Source: Actinomycetes bacterium (GTDB lineage Bacteria > Actinomycetota > Actinomycetes > Actinomycetales > Microbacteriaceae). Taken from it: a stretch of 24,965 nucleotides of DNA. The notes below the pieces were generated by a model, which worked only from the letters and a program-made list of their open reading frames with translations, ran no database searches and was not told the DNA's origin. The stretch spans positions 1 to 24,965 of the forward strand of contig JAEXHA010000073.1 of the NCBI GenBank assembly GCA_023450335.1. Direction: 5' to 3'. Below, piece by piece: positions 1 to 8,779 of the stretch; positions within the stretch are counted from its first letter, which is position 1; each line of letters starts with the position of its first letter. A program made the position numbers and the translations under genes.

Positions 1-1014
1 GAGCTCCTCGATGATGTCCTCGAGGAACAGCACCGCGGTCGTCTCACCGGCCGCGTCACGCACCTGTGCGAGGTGACGGCTGGCCCGTCGCATGAGCGCG
101 AGCGCATCCTCGAGATCGGTCGTCTCGGTGATGGGCACCATGCGGTGGATCCGCTTGGGCTTGACCGGCTCGGTGGCCACCGCGGCAGCGGCACCCTCGG
201 CCTCACGCAGCACGTCCTTCAGGTGCACATAGCCCAGCGGTGCCCCCTCGTCGTCGACGATGACGTACCGCGAGAACCCGTGCTTGGCGACGGCCCGTTC
301 GATCTCGTCGGGCGTCGTCGTGGCCGGGAGCGTCACCAGCTGCGACAGCGGCACCGCGATATCGGCGGCTTTCTTGTCGGTGAACTCCACCGCCGCTGCG
401 ACCGCGCCCGACGCGTCATCGAGCACGCCCTCGATACGGGATTGGTTCACGATCGTGGCCACTTCGTCGAGCGTGTAGGTCGAGGCGGCCTCGTCCTTGG
501 GCTCGACGCGGAACAGCCGCACGACGTGGTTGGCGATCCAGTTGAGCGTCACGATGATCGGGTGGAACAGCTTCGACACCCACACCAGCGGGGTCGCCAG
601 CAGCAGCACCGCGCGGTCGGGCAGCGAGAACGCGAGGTTCTTCGGCACCATCTCGCCGAACACGACGTGCAGGTAGGAGACCAGCACGAGCGCGATCGCG
701 AACGCGAGGCCGCTGATGAGCGCCTCGCTCCAGCCGGTCAGTCCCAGCGGCACCGCGATGAGGTGGTGGATCGCCGGTTCGGAGACGTTGAGGATCAGCA
801 GCGAGCAGATCGTGATGCCCAACTGGCTGGTCGCCAGCATGAGGGTCGCGTGCTCCATCGCGTACAGCGCGGTCTTGGCCGCCTTCGATCCGCTCTCGGC
901 GAGCGGCTCGATCTGCGAGCGCCGTGCGGAGATGACGGCGAACTCAGCGCCGACGAAGAAGGCGTTGAAGACCAGCAGGACCACCAGCCATGCGATTCCG
1001 GCCCAGTCGCTCAT
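1..1014 (-). CDS. CNNM/CBS-domain (CorC/HlyC-type) membrane protein, C-terminus outside window
   Basis: An open frame runs from ATG at 1014 to the window edge, giving 338 visible residues with no stop. The N-terminal ~200 residues form a CNNM (DUF21) membrane domain with several hydrophobic segments and the conserved GEMVPKN motif (near residue 115). Paired CBS repeats follow, with a typical FSRYVIVDDEGAPLGYVHLKD stretch broken here as FSRYVIVDD then GYVHLKD. The CorC_HlyC C-terminal domain would lie beyond position 1. The family is linked to Mg2+/Co2+ homeostasis or efflux, although it is often annotated as hemolysin. Its ATG overlaps the TGA of the upstream paralogue in an ATGA, so the two are probably translationally coupled and may form a heteromeric pair. 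Family assignment is firm; the transported substrate is unknown. Confidence 0.9.
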   Translation of the reverse strand, partial: MSDWAGIAWLVVLLVFNAFFVGAEFAVISARRSQIEPLAESGSKAAKTALYAMEHATLMLATSQLGITICSLLILNVSEPAIHHLIAVPLGLTGWSEALISGLAFAIALVLVSYLHVVFGEMVPKNLAFSLPDRAVLLLATPLVWVSKLFHPIIVTLNWIANHVVRLFRVEPKDEAASTYTLDEVATIVNQSRIEGVLDDASGAVAAAVEFTDKKAADIAVPLSQLVTLPATTTPDEIERAVAKHGFSRYVIVDDEGAPLGYVHLKDVLREAEGAAAAVATEPVKPKRIHRMVPITETTDLEDALALMRRASRHLAQVRDAAGETTAVLFLEDIIEEL

Positions 1015-2333
1015 CGCTGCTCACCTGCCTCGGTGTCGTCGGGGTGCGGTTTCGGGGTGAACCTCACTCGGTCGACCCGGCGCCCGTCCATCCGCTGGAC
1101 GGTGAGGGTGCCGTCTTCGATCTCGACGTCGTCGCCGACGGCGGGGATGCGCTCCAGCACCGACATCAGGTACCCGCCCACGGTGTCGTACAGGTCGCCC
1201 TCGGGCACGCGGATGCCGGTGCGGTCGAGCACCTCGTCGGGTCGCAGATCGGCGGGGAAGACCACCCCGTCGGCCAGCCGCACGATGCCGGCCCGGCTGC
1301 GGTCGTGCTCGTCGAGCACCTCGCCGACGATCTCCTCGACGAGGTCTTCCAGCGTGACGACGCCCGCCGTGCCGCCGTACTCGTCGACCACGACGGCCAT
1401 CTGGTAGCCGCGCGCCCGCAGCTCAGACATGAGCGAGTCGAGGTGAACGGCCTCGGGCACCCGCAGCGGCTCTTCGGCGATCGCGGCGGCCGGCACGTCG
1501 GCACGACGCTCGCGCGGCACGCTGACAGCCTGTTTGAGGTGCGCGATGCCGACGATGTCGTCCATCGACTCGCCATAGACGGGGAAGCGGCTCAGGCCCG
1601 TGCGCCGGGCCAGCTGGATGACGTCTTCGACACTGTCGCCGGCGGCGATCGCGTGCAGGCTCGGCCGCGGCGTCATGACGTCGGCGGTGCTCAGGCGCGC
1701 GAATGTGAGGGTGCGGTCCAACAGCGACGCGGTGTCCTGCTCGAGCAGTCCCGCGCTGGCCGAGCGTCGCACGAGGCTGGAGAGCTCCTCCGCGGTGCGG
1801 GCGCCCGACAGCTCCTCCTTGGGCTCGATGCCCATCGACCGGAGGATCCCGTTGGCACTGCCGTTGAGCAGGACGATCGCGGGGCGGAACACCGTCGTGA
1901 AGGCGACCTGGAACGGCAGCACGAGCTTGGCGGTCTGCCGCGGCACCGCCAGTGCGAAGTTCTTGGGCACGAGCTCGCCGATGATCATCGAGAAGATCGT
2001 GGCGATCGCGACGGCGATGACCGTCGTGATCGGGCGCACGGTCGCCTCGGGCATTCCCCACCCGATGAGCACCGGGCCCATCAGGTTCGAGAGCGCCGGC
2101 TCCATCGTGTAACCGGTCAGCAGCGTCGTCAGCGTGATGCCCAGCTGCGCGCTGGACAGATGCGTCGAGGTGATCCGCAGCGCCTTGATGGTCAGCGCGA
2201 GTCGTGTCTCGCCGGCGGCCTGGCGCGATTCGAGGTCGGCGCGGTCGAGGTTCACGAGGGCGAACTCGCTCGCGACGAACAGTCCCGTGCCGACTGTCAG
2301 GAGGAGCCCCACGCCCAGCATCACATAGTCCAT
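1011..2333 (-). CDS. CNNM/CBS/CorC_HlyC-domain membrane protein (hemolysin-family paralogue)
   Basis: This is a complete 440-residue protein starting MDYVMLGVGLLL. It has a CNNM (DUF21) transmembrane domain (about 1-200) with the conserved GELVPKNFALAVP motif. A CBS pair follows (about 215-335), including LSRFPVYGESMDDIVGIAHLK and VVVDEYGGTAGVVTLEDLVEEIVGE in pieces. A C-terminal CorC_HlyC domain (about 345-430) contains the expected GGYLM and VEIEDGTLTV elements. Length and domain order match full-size family members. The family is implicated in divalent-cation (Mg2+/Co2+) handling at the cytoplasmic membrane. ATG at 2333 is preceded by GGGGG at a usable distance. The stop overlaps the start of the downstream paralogue by four bases, so the pair forms an operon. 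Confidence 0.9.
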   Translation of the reverse strand: MDYVMLGVGLLLTVGTGLFVASEFALVNLDRADLESRQAAGETRLALTIKALRITSTHLSSAQLGITLTTLLTGYTMEPALSNLMGPVLIGWGMPEATVRPITTVIAVAIATIFSMIIGELVPKNFALAVPRQTAKLVLPFQVAFTTVFRPAIVLLNGSANGILRSMGIEPKEELSGARTAEELSSLVRRSASAGLLEQDTASLLDRTLTFARLSTADVMTPRPSLHAIAAGDSVEDVIQLARRTGLSRFPVYGESMDDIVGIAHLKQAVSVPRERRADVPAAAIAEEPLRVPEAVHLDSLMSELRARGYQMAVVVDEYGGTAGVVTLEDLVEEIVGEVLDEHDRSRAGIVRLADGVVFPADLRPDEVLDRTGIRVPEGDLYDTVGGYLMSVLERIPAVGDDVEIEDGTLTVQRMDGRRVDRVRFTPKPHPDDTEAGEQR

Positions 2334-2414
2334 GACGCGTCACCCCCGCTCAGCTGGGGGAAGGGTCGGTGGGGCGGGCGTCTACTACTGGGAGGGTCGT
2401 CCATCGTGCGAGAG

Positions 2415-2420
2415 ATCTTA
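2415..2420 (-). promoter_or_regulatory. Possible -10 element for the CNNM operon
   Basis: On the minus strand a TAAGAT hexamer (TANNNT type) lies in the otherwise extremely G/C-rich spacer about 80 bases before the CNNM start. No convincing -35 hexamer accompanies it. This is only a candidate; read-through from guaB1 is the alternative. Confidence 0.25.
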
Positions 2421-2441
2421 CGGCATCGGACTGTGTTCCCT

Positions 2442-2455
2442 TGCGCCCGGGCGCA
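2442..2455. repeat. 14-bp perfect palindrome, possible guaB1 terminator
   Basis: TGCGCCCGGGCGCA is a perfect 14-base palindrome in the spacer downstream of guaB1. In RNA it could form a 5-bp stem with a CCGG loop. There is no T-tract, so a terminator role is a guess. Confidence 0.4.
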
Positions 2456-2469
2456 CCCGCGGTCGCGCG

Positions 2470-2534
2470 CACGCGCGAGCGGGGCGGGCACACACGCGAG
2501 CGGGGGCAGGCGCACGCGCGAGCGGGGGCGGGCG
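2470..2534. repeat. Three tandem imperfect 21-22-base G/C-rich repeats
   Basis: Three head-to-tail copies (2470-2490, 2491-2512, 2513-2534) share the core CACGCGCGAGCGGGG followed by CGGGC or CAGGCG. The array begins three bases from the guaB1 stop codon and fills a third of the ~204-base spacer before the CNNM operon. The frames across it give only low-complexity Arg/Ala/Pro peptides, so it is unlikely to be coding. It may form structure in the guaB1 3' end or bind a protein. Copy-number variation between strains would be expected. Confidence 0.8.
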
Positions 2535-2537
2535 CCG

Positions 2538-3995
2538 TCACCAGCTGACCGGGAGCGCCTTGCCCTCTTCATAGCCGGCGGCCGATTGCAGCCCCACGAC
2601 GGCCCGCTCGTGGAACTCGGGCACCGATGCGGCGCCTGCGTACGTGAACGAGGACCGCACACCCGCGGTGATCATGTCGATGAGGTCCTCGAGGCTCGGC
2701 CGCAGCGGGTCGAGGTAGATCTTCGACGATGAGATCCCCTCGGCGAACAGCTCCTTGCGCGCCAGCTCGTAGGGGTCGAGACGTCCGAACCGTTCGTGCA
2801 CGGCCTTGGTCGAGGCCATCCCCCACGACTCCTTGTAGACGCGGCCCTGCGGGTCGGTCAGCAGCGTTCCGGGCGCTTCGATCGTGCCGGCGAACCACGA
2901 CCCGACCATGACCGATGCCGCTCCGGCCGCCAGCGCCAGCGCGACGTCACGCGGATAGCGCACACCACCGTCGGCCCACACATGGGCTCCCGCCTTCGCG
3001 GCCGCCTCCGCCGTCTCGAGCACCGCGGAGAACTGCGGCCGTCCCACCGCCGTCATCATGCGCGTCGTGCACATCGCGCCCGGCCCGACCCCGACCTTGA
3101 TGATCGTGGCGCCGGCGTCGGCGAGGTCGTAGACACCGTCGGCGGTCACGACGTTGCCCGCCGCGACGGGCAGGCGCAGGTCGAGACCGGCGACCTGCCG
3201 CAGAGCCCCGAGCATGCCCTCCTGATGCCCGTGGGCGGTGTCGACCACGAGCACGTCGACCCCGGCGTCGGCGAGCGCCTGCGCCTTGGCGGCCACGTCG
3301 CCGTTGATCCCGACCGCGGCGGCCACGATGAGCCGGCCATCGGCGTCGACGGCCGGCCGGTACAGCGTCGACCGCAGGGCGGTGCGCCGCGAGAGGGTGC
3401 CCACGAGGAAGCCGTGCTGCAGCACGCAGACGGTCTCGGCGTCGGCCGCGACGAGCAGGTCGAAGGCGTGGCGGGCGTCGTCGATGTCGTCGGCGTCGAT
3501 CGACGCGGTGCGTCCGCGGGTCAGGTCACCCAGCTGGGCGTCAGGAAGTGCGGTGCCCAGGCGGGTCGCCGAGACGATGCCGAGGATGTCGTCGACGTGG
3601 ATGCGGGGTCCGGATGCCGAGGTGACCACGAGGCCGTAGCCCTCGGCAGGCGGCAGCAGCCGTGCCGCATCGGCCACGGTCGCCTCCGGGGGCAGCACCA
3701 ACGGGGTGTCCCACGCGACCGGCTGGTCTTTGACCCAGCGGATCGCGGCGTCCAGTTCCTGCAGCGGCATATCCTGCGGGAGCACGGCGAGTCCGCCCCG
3801 CCGGGCCAGGGTCGCGGCCAGCCGCGCACCCGTGACCGAGTTCATGTTGGCCGCCACCAGCGGCAGCGTCGCACCCGTGCCGTCACGGGGTGCCAGGTCC
3901 ACGTCCAGCCGGCTGCTGACCGCCGATCGGCGCGGCACCAGGAACACGTCGGAGTACGTGAGATCGACCGTCGGCCGCGCGTCGAGGAACTGCAT
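2538..3995 (-). CDS. guaB1: GuaB1-family protein (IMPDH-related; GMP reductase with CBS domains)
   Basis: This is a 485-residue protein of the IMP dehydrogenase/GMP reductase barrel family. The N-terminal barrel starts MQFLDARPTVDLTYSDVFLVP. A CBS pair is inserted at about residues 95-205. The barrel then resumes with VAAGNVVTADG and the phosphate/catalytic loop KVGVGPGAMCTTRM, whose catalytic cysteine is about Cys309. A conserved ADGGVRYPRDVALALAAGA segment follows. Mycobacterial GuaB1 has been characterised as a GMP reductase (GMP to IMP, NADPH-dependent) regulated through its CBS module; I infer the same role here. The frame stays open 40 codons further upstream, but MQFLDARP matches the family N-terminus and has TACCGT six bases before its ATG. 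It is divergent from kgd. Confidence 0.9.
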   Translation of the reverse strand: MQFLDARPTVDLTYSDVFLVPRRSAVSSRLDVDLAPRDGTGATLPLVAANMNSVTGARLAATLARRGGLAVLPQDMPLQELDAAIRWVKDQPVAWDTPLVLPPEATVADAARLLPPAEGYGLVVTSASGPRIHVDDILGIVSATRLGTALPDAQLGDLTRGRTASIDADDIDDARHAFDLLVAADAETVCVLQHGFLVGTLSRRTALRSTLYRPAVDADGRLIVAAAVGINGDVAAKAQALADAGVDVLVVDTAHGHQEGMLGALRQVAGLDLRLPVAAGNVVTADGVYDLADAGATIIKVGVGPGAMCTTRMMTAVGRPQFSAVLETAEAAAKAGAHVWADGGVRYPRDVALALAAGAASVMVGSWFAGTIEAPGTLLTDPQGRVYKESWGMASTKAVHERFGRLDPYELARKELFAEGISSSKIYLDPLRPSLEDLIDMITAGVRSSFTYAGAASVPEFHERAVVGLQSAAGYEEGKALPVSW

Positions 3996-4001
3996 GTTCC
4001 C

Positions 4002-4007
4002 ACGGTA
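4002..4007 (-). promoter_or_regulatory. -10 element (TACCGT) of a probably leaderless guaB1 transcript
   Basis: TACCGT (TANNNT) on the minus strand ends six bases before the guaB1 ATG at 3995. A transcript from it would begin at or next to the start codon. No clear -35 is seen. This also supports the shorter guaB1 start. Confidence 0.5.
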
Positions 4008-4093
4008 CTTCCTGCGGCCCGGTTCCTCACCGGCAACGGCAGACGGTGTCTGCGGGCACGCGCGCTGCGCAAGTCTGCGCCGCAATCCTGGGA

Positions 4094-4099
4094 TACCCT
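4094..4099 (+). promoter_or_regulatory. Possible -10 element for kgd
   Basis: TACCCT (TANNNT) lies about 75 bases before the kgd start in the ~177-base guaB1/kgd divergent spacer. No convincing -35 hexamer lies 16-18 bases upstream. The rest of this spacer shows only G/C-rich sequence and nothing else I can assign. Confidence 0.25.
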
Positions 4100-4172
4100 T
4101 GAAGAACGCGTGCACGGGGGCGGGAAAGTGCCCCGCACGAACTGATCTTCACCGATGAAAGCAGGCGAAACC

Positions 4173-7100
4173 GTGTCCAGTCCGACGACCGGCGTGGGTA
4201 CTTCGAGTGACGGCGAATTCGGGGCCAACGAGTGGCTCGTCGCCGAGATGTATGAGCAGTACTCGAAGGACAAGAACTCTGTGGATCAGGCCTGGTGGCC
4301 GATCCTGGAGGCCTACCATCCGGATCAGCCGACGACGACGGCACCGGCGACCACTGAAGCGCACCCGGTGACCGCCCCGATCGCTGTCGTGGGTGCACAG
4401 CCGGTGGCACGTACGACGGCGCGGCCGGCGGCCCCGCAGCCCATCCCGGCGCAGGCACCCAAGGCCGCGCCCGCCGAGGAGCGCGAGACCGGCGAGGATG
4501 TCGTCACACCGCTGCGCGGCATGACCAAGACTCTCGCGGCGAACATGGACCAGTCGCTGACGGTGCCCACCGCGACCAGCGTCCGCACGATTCCGGCCAA
4601 GCTGATGATCGACAACCGCATCGTCATCAACAACCACATGTCTCGCACGCGCGGCGGCAAGGTGAGCTTCACCCACATGATCGGGTGGGCGCTCATCCAG
4701 GCGCTGAAGGTCTTCCCCAGCCAGAACGTCGCCTACGCCGAGGTCGACGGCAAGCCGTCGGTGGTCGCGCCGGCCCATGTGAATCTGGGCATCGCCATCG
4801 ACCTGCCCAAGCCCGACGGGTCGCGCGCACTCATGGTGCCCTCGATCAAGCGCGCCGAATCGCTCACATTCAACGAGTACCTCTCGTCGTACGAGGACCT
4901 GGTCAAGCGCGCCCGTGCGAACAAGCTCACCGCCGCCGACTTCGCCGGAACCACGATCTCGCTGACCAACCCCGGCGGCATCGGCACGGTGCACTCGGTC
5001 CCCCGCCTCATGAAGGGCCAGGGCTGCATCATCGGCGCCGGTGCCCTCGAGTACCCCGCCGAGTTCCAGGGCTCCAGCGACAAGACGCTCGTCGAACTGG
5101 GCATCGGCAAGACCATCACGTTGACCAGCACCTATGACCACCGCGTCATCCAGGGTGCGGGCTCGGGTGAGTTCCTCAAGATCGTCCACGAGCTGCTCAT
5201 CGGTCAGCGCGGCTTCTACGAAGGCATCTTCGCGGCGTTGCGCATCCCGTACGCGCCCATCCATTGGGGCACCGACATCAACGTCGACCTCGCCGAGCGC
5301 GTCGACAAGACCGCTCGGGTACAGGAGCTCATCAACTCGTTCCGCGTGCGCGGCCACCTCATGGCCGACATCGACCCGCTCGAGTATGTGCAGCGCACGC
5401 ACCCCGACCTCGAGATCGAATCGCACGGTCTGACCTTCTGGGATCTCGACCGCGAGTTCGTGACGAACGGCTTCGGCGGAAAGCGCCAGATGAAGCTGCG
5501 CGACATCCTCGGTGTGCTCCGCGACTCGTACTGCCGCACGATCGGCATCGAGTACATGCACATCCAGGACCCCGCCCAGCGCAAGTGGTTCCAGGACAAC
5601 GTCGAGGTCAAGTACGAGAAGCCCAGCCACGACGAGCAGCTGCGCATCCTCGGCAAGCTCAACCAGGCCGAGGCGTTCGAGACGTTCCTGCAGACCAAGT
5701 ACGTCGGTCAGAAGCGCTTCAGCCTCGAGGGCGGCGAGTCGCTCATCCCGCTCCTGGACGAGATCCTCCAGGGAGCGGCCGCGAACGGCCTCGACGGCGC
5801 CGCGATCGGCATGGCCCACCGCGGGCGTCTGAACGTGCTCACCAACATCGCGGGCAAGACCTACAGCCAGATCTTCCGCGAGTTCGAGGGGTCGGTCGCC
5901 ATCGGCTCCAAGAGCGGGTCGGGCGATGTGAAGTACCACCTCGGCACCGAGGGCACCTTCGTCGCCGACGGCAAGGAAGAGCTGCCCGTCTACCTGGCGG
6001 CCAACCCGTCGCACCTCGAGACGGTCGACGGGGTGCTCGAGGGCATCGTGCGCGCCAAGCAGGACCGCATGCCCATCGGCTCGTTCTCGTGGCTGCCCGT
6101 CCTCGTCCACGGTGACGCCGCATTCGCCGGTCAGGGCGTCGTGGTCGAGACGCTGCAGATGTCGCAGCTGCGTGCCTACCGCACCGGTGGCACGGTGCAC
6201 ATCGTCGTCAACAACCAGGTCGGCTTCACGACCCTGCCGCAGGACGGCCGCACGTCGGTGTACGCCACCGATGTGGCCAAGACGATCCAGGCGCCGGTGT
6301 TCCACGTCAACGGCGACGACCCCGAGGCCGTGGCCCGCGTCGCCGAGCTCGCGTTCCGCTACCGCCAGGAGTTCAAGCGCGACGTCGTCATCGACCTGGT
6401 CTGCTACCGCCGTCGCGGCCACAACGAGGGTGACGACCCGTCGATGACCCAGCCGCTGATGACGAACCTGATCGAGGCGAAGCGGTCGGTGCGCCGCCTG
6501 TACACCGAGGCCCTGGTCGGTCGCGGTGACATCACCGAGGAGGAGTACGAGCAGGCCAAGCGCGACTTCCAGGACCGCCTGGAGATCGCCTTCGCCGAGA
6601 CGCACGCCGCCGAGACTGGTTCGTCGGGCATCGTCACCGCCGCGGAGACCTCGGCGGTCGACGTCGCCGTGGGCGAGCCCGAGACCACCGGCATCCCCAC
6701 CGACACCGTCGCCAAGATCGGTGACGCGTTCGTCAACAAGCCCGAGGGCTTCACGGTGCACACCAAGCTGCAGCAACTGCTGGACAAGCGCCGCGACATG
6801 AGCCGCAACGGGAGCATCGACTGGTCGTTCGGCGAGCTGCTGGCGTTCGGGTCGCTGCTGATGGAGGGCACCAACGTGCGCCTCGCCGGTCAGGACGCCC
6901 GCCGTGGCACCTTCGTGCAGCGCCACGCGATCATGCACGACCGCGCGAACGGGCAGGAATGGCTGCCGCTGGCGAACCTGGTCGAGGGCCAGGGCCGCTT
7001 CTACGCGTACGATTCGCTGCTGAGCGAGTACGCGGCGATGGCGTTCGAGTACGGCTATTCGGTCGAGCGGGCCGACACGCTGACGCTGTGGGAGGCGCAG

Positions 7101-7838
7101 TTCGGCGACTTCGCGAACGGCGCCCAGTCGGTGATCGACGAGTTCATCTCCTCGGCCGAGCAGAAGTGGGGCCAGCAGTCGAGTGTCGTGCTGCTGCTCC
7201 CCCACGGCTACGAAGGCCAGGGCCCCGACCACTCGTCGGCGCGCATCGAGCGCTACCTGCAGATGTGCGCGCAGGACAACATGATCGTCGCCCGGCCGTC
7301 GACCCCCGCGTCGTACTTCCACCTGCTGCGCCGGCAGGCGTACTCGCGGCCCCGGCGTCCCCTCGTGGTGTTCACGCCGAAGGCCATGCTGCGGTTGCGC
7401 GGTGCGACCAGCAACGTCGACGACTTCGTCTCGGGCCGGTTTGAGCCGGTGCTCGACGACAACCGCGGCATCGACCACTCGGCCGTCACACGCGTGCTGC
7501 TGCACTCGGGCAAGATCCATTGGGACCTCAAGACCGAGCTGGACAAGCGCCCCGACCCCACGATCGCCCTCGTCCGCCTGGAGCAGTTCTACCCGGCTCC
7601 GATCGAGCAGCTCAACGCCGTGCTCGATCAGTACCCGAACGCCGAGCTGGTGTGGGTGCAGGACGAGCCCGAGAACCAGGGCGCCTGGCCGTTCATCGCG
7701 CTCGACGTCGTCGAGCACCTGAAGGGGCGCTCGGTGCGCCGCATCTCACGTCCGGCCGCCGCCTCGACGGCGACCGGTTCGGCGAAGGTGCACGCGGTGG
7801 AGCAAGCCGCCATCATCGAGCAGGCCCTCGCCCGGTAA
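4173..7838 (+). CDS. kgd: Multifunctional 2-oxoglutarate decarboxylase/dehydrogenase E1 with fused succinyltransferase domain
   Basis: The protein has 1,221 residues, the usual length for actinobacterial Kgd/OdhA. Order: a short E1-type N-terminal helix region (NEWLVAEMYEQY); an Ala/Pro/Thr-rich linker (~45-105); an E2-like acyltransferase catalytic domain (~110-345) with TYDHRVIQGA (His about 323) but no lipoyl domain; then the ThDP-dependent E1 body, with GDAAFAGQGV (about 647) and VVNNQVGFTT, and a C-terminal transketolase-like region. It feeds 2-oxoglutarate into succinyl-CoA in the TCA cycle. Homologues are inhibited by the FHA protein GarA/OdhI, which is not in this window. I prefer GTG at 4173 (MSSPTTGVG) because AGCAGG lies seven bases upstream and family N-termini begin similarly. 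The in-frame ATG at 4155 lacks a ribosome site. Confidence 0.95.
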   Translation: MSSPTTGVGTSSDGEFGANEWLVAEMYEQYSKDKNSVDQAWWPILEAYHPDQPTTTAPATTEAHPVTAPIAVVGAQPVARTTARPAAPQPIPAQAPKAAPAEERETGEDVVTPLRGMTKTLAANMDQSLTVPTATSVRTIPAKLMIDNRIVINNHMSRTRGGKVSFTHMIGWALIQALKVFPSQNVAYAEVDGKPSVVAPAHVNLGIAIDLPKPDGSRALMVPSIKRAESLTFNEYLSSYEDLVKRARANKLTAADFAGTTISLTNPGGIGTVHSVPRLMKGQGCIIGAGALEYPAEFQGSSDKTLVELGIGKTITLTSTYDHRVIQGAGSGEFLKIVHELLIGQRGFYEGIFAALRIPYAPIHWGTDINVDLAERVDKTARVQELINSFRVRGHLMADIDPLEYVQRTHPDLEIESHGLTFWDLDREFVTNGFGGKRQMKLRDILGVLRDSYCRTIGIEYMHIQDPAQRKWFQDNVEVKYEKPSHDEQLRILGKLNQAEAFETFLQTKYVGQKRFSLEGGESLIPLLDEILQGAAANGLDGAAIGMAHRGRLNVLTNIAGKTYSQIFREFEGSVAIGSKSGSGDVKYHLGTEGTFVADGKEELPVYLAANPSHLETVDGVLEGIVRAKQDRMPIGSFSWLPVLVHGDAAFAGQGVVVETLQMSQLRAYRTGGTVHIVVNNQVGFTTLPQDGRTSVYATDVAKTIQAPVFHVNGDDPEAVARVAELAFRYRQEFKRDVVIDLVCYRRRGHNEGDDPSMTQPLMTNLIEAKRSVRRLYTEALVGRGDITEEEYEQAKRDFQDRLEIAFAETHAAETGSSGIVTAAETSAVDVAVGEPETTGIPTDTVAKIGDAFVNKPEGFTVHTKLQQLLDKRRDMSRNGSIDWSFGELLAFGSLLMEGTNVRLAGQDARRGTFVQRHAIMHDRANGQEWLPLANLVEGQGRFYAYDSLLSEYAAMAFEYGYSVERADTLTLWEAQFGDFANGAQSVIDEFISSAEQKWGQQSSVVLLLPHGYEGQGPDHSSARIERYLQMCAQDNMIVARPSTPASYFHLLRRQAYSRPRRPLVVFTPKAMLRLRGATSNVDDFVSGRFEPVLDDNRGIDHSAVTRVLLHSGKIHWDLKTELDKRPDPTIALVRLEQFYPAPIEQLNAVLDQYPNAELVWVQDEPENQGAWPFIALDVVEHLKGRSVRRISRPAAASTATGSAKVHAVEQAAIIEQALAR

Positions 7839-7866
7839 CCCCAGGGCCGGCGACGAAACGGCAGGC

Positions 7867-8769
7867 ATGCGCGTCGCGCTGCTGGTGAACCCGACCGCGC
7901 GCAGCGGGACGGGTCTGAGCGCGGCGCGCCGCGCGGAGGATCGGCTGCGCGACCACGGCATCCACACCACCACGATCGCCGCGGCCAGTGCTGACGAGTC
8001 GGCCCTGCTGCTGCGCACGGTGCTCGCCGACGGCGTCGACGCGGTGCTGGTGGCCGGCGGCGACGGCACCGCGAATCTGGCCGTCCAGCAGCTGGCCGGC
8101 GGCGCCGTGCCCCTGGGGGTCATCCCCATCGGCACCGGCAACGACCTCGCGACCTCGCTCGGTCTCCGCGACCTCGATGCGATCGGCGCGGCCGATGCGG
8201 TGCTCGCCGGCGTCACCCGCAGGATCGATCTCGCACGCGTGACCCGCGCCGACGGCAGCATCGTCCGGTACGGCACCGTGCTGGCCGCGGGATTCGACTC
8301 TCGCGTGAACGACCGCGCCAACCGCATGCGGTGGCCGCGCGGCGCGATGCGCTACAACATCGCGCTGCTGGTCGAGTTCGCGATGCTGCACGGCGTGCGC
8401 TTCAGCATCGAGATCGAGGCGGCCGACGGCTCCGTCGAGCGCATCGACGACGACCTCGTGATGGCGACGATCGGCAACGGCCGCACCTATGGCGGCGGCA
8501 TTCCGATCTGCCCGGACGCCGATATGGGCGATGGTCTGCTGGACGTGACGCTCGTGCGTCCGGCCGGACGCCTGCGCCTGCTGCGGCTGCTGCCGCGGGT
8601 GTACCGGGGCACGCACACCTCGATCGCCGAAGTCGAGACCCGCCGCGCCCGTGCCGTGCGCCTCGAAGCACGCGGCGTCACCGCCTACGCCGACGGCGAC
8701 CCGCTGGGTGACCTGCCGTTGAACGTCGAGGTCGAGCCGGCGGCGCTGACGGTGTTCACTGCGGCATAG
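7867..8769 (+). CDS. Diacylglycerol kinase-family lipid kinase
   Basis: This is a 300-residue DAGK-catalytic-domain protein of the DgkB/YegS/LCB5 type. The N-terminus MRVALLVNPTARSG is the family's NP-x-SG nucleotide element. The signature GGDGT lies at residues 64-68 and GTGNDLA at 89-95. A C-terminal beta-sandwich half carries GNGRTYGGGIPICPDADMGDG in pieces, ending in an acidic DGD segment (DGDPLGDLP) typical of the family. It should phosphorylate diacylglycerol or a related lipid at the inner membrane face, recycling lipid into phosphatidic acid. It starts 28 bases after the kgd stop with no terminator between, so co-transcription is likely. The ribosome site is weak (GGCAGG). The exact lipid cannot be told from sequence. 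Confidence 0.88.
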   Translation: MRVALLVNPTARSGTGLSAARRAEDRLRDHGIHTTTIAAASADESALLLRTVLADGVDAVLVAGGDGTANLAVQQLAGGAVPLGVIPIGTGNDLATSLGLRDLDAIGAADAVLAGVTRRIDLARVTRADGSIVRYGTVLAAGFDSRVNDRANRMRWPRGAMRYNIALLVEFAMLHGVRFSIEIEAADGSVERIDDDLVMATIGNGRTYGGGIPICPDADMGDGLLDVTLVRPAGRLRLLRLLPRVYRGTHTSIAEVETRRARAVRLEARGVTAYADGDPLGDLPLNVEVEPAALTVFTAA

Positions 8770-8779
8770 CGGCCGTCAG

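Noticed and set aside
73..2732. Long plus-strand frames across the CNNM genes and the 3' end of guaB1
   Set aside because: They are antisense to genes with clear CNNM, CBS and GuaB1 motifs, and their translations are low-complexity Arg/Gly/His-rich.
4155..4157. ATG at 4155 as the kgd start
   Set aside because: No ribosome site precedes it. The GTG at 4173 has AGCAGG at good spacing and yields the usual MSSP-like N-terminus. I cannot fully exclude the longer form.
4149..7718. A 1,189-codon open frame antisense to kgd
   Set aside because: It lies entirely opposite a gene with clear Kgd motifs. Its translation is dominated by Arg/Val/Asp/His/Leu typical of reverse-strand shadows in G+C-rich DNA. 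It has no recognisable domain.
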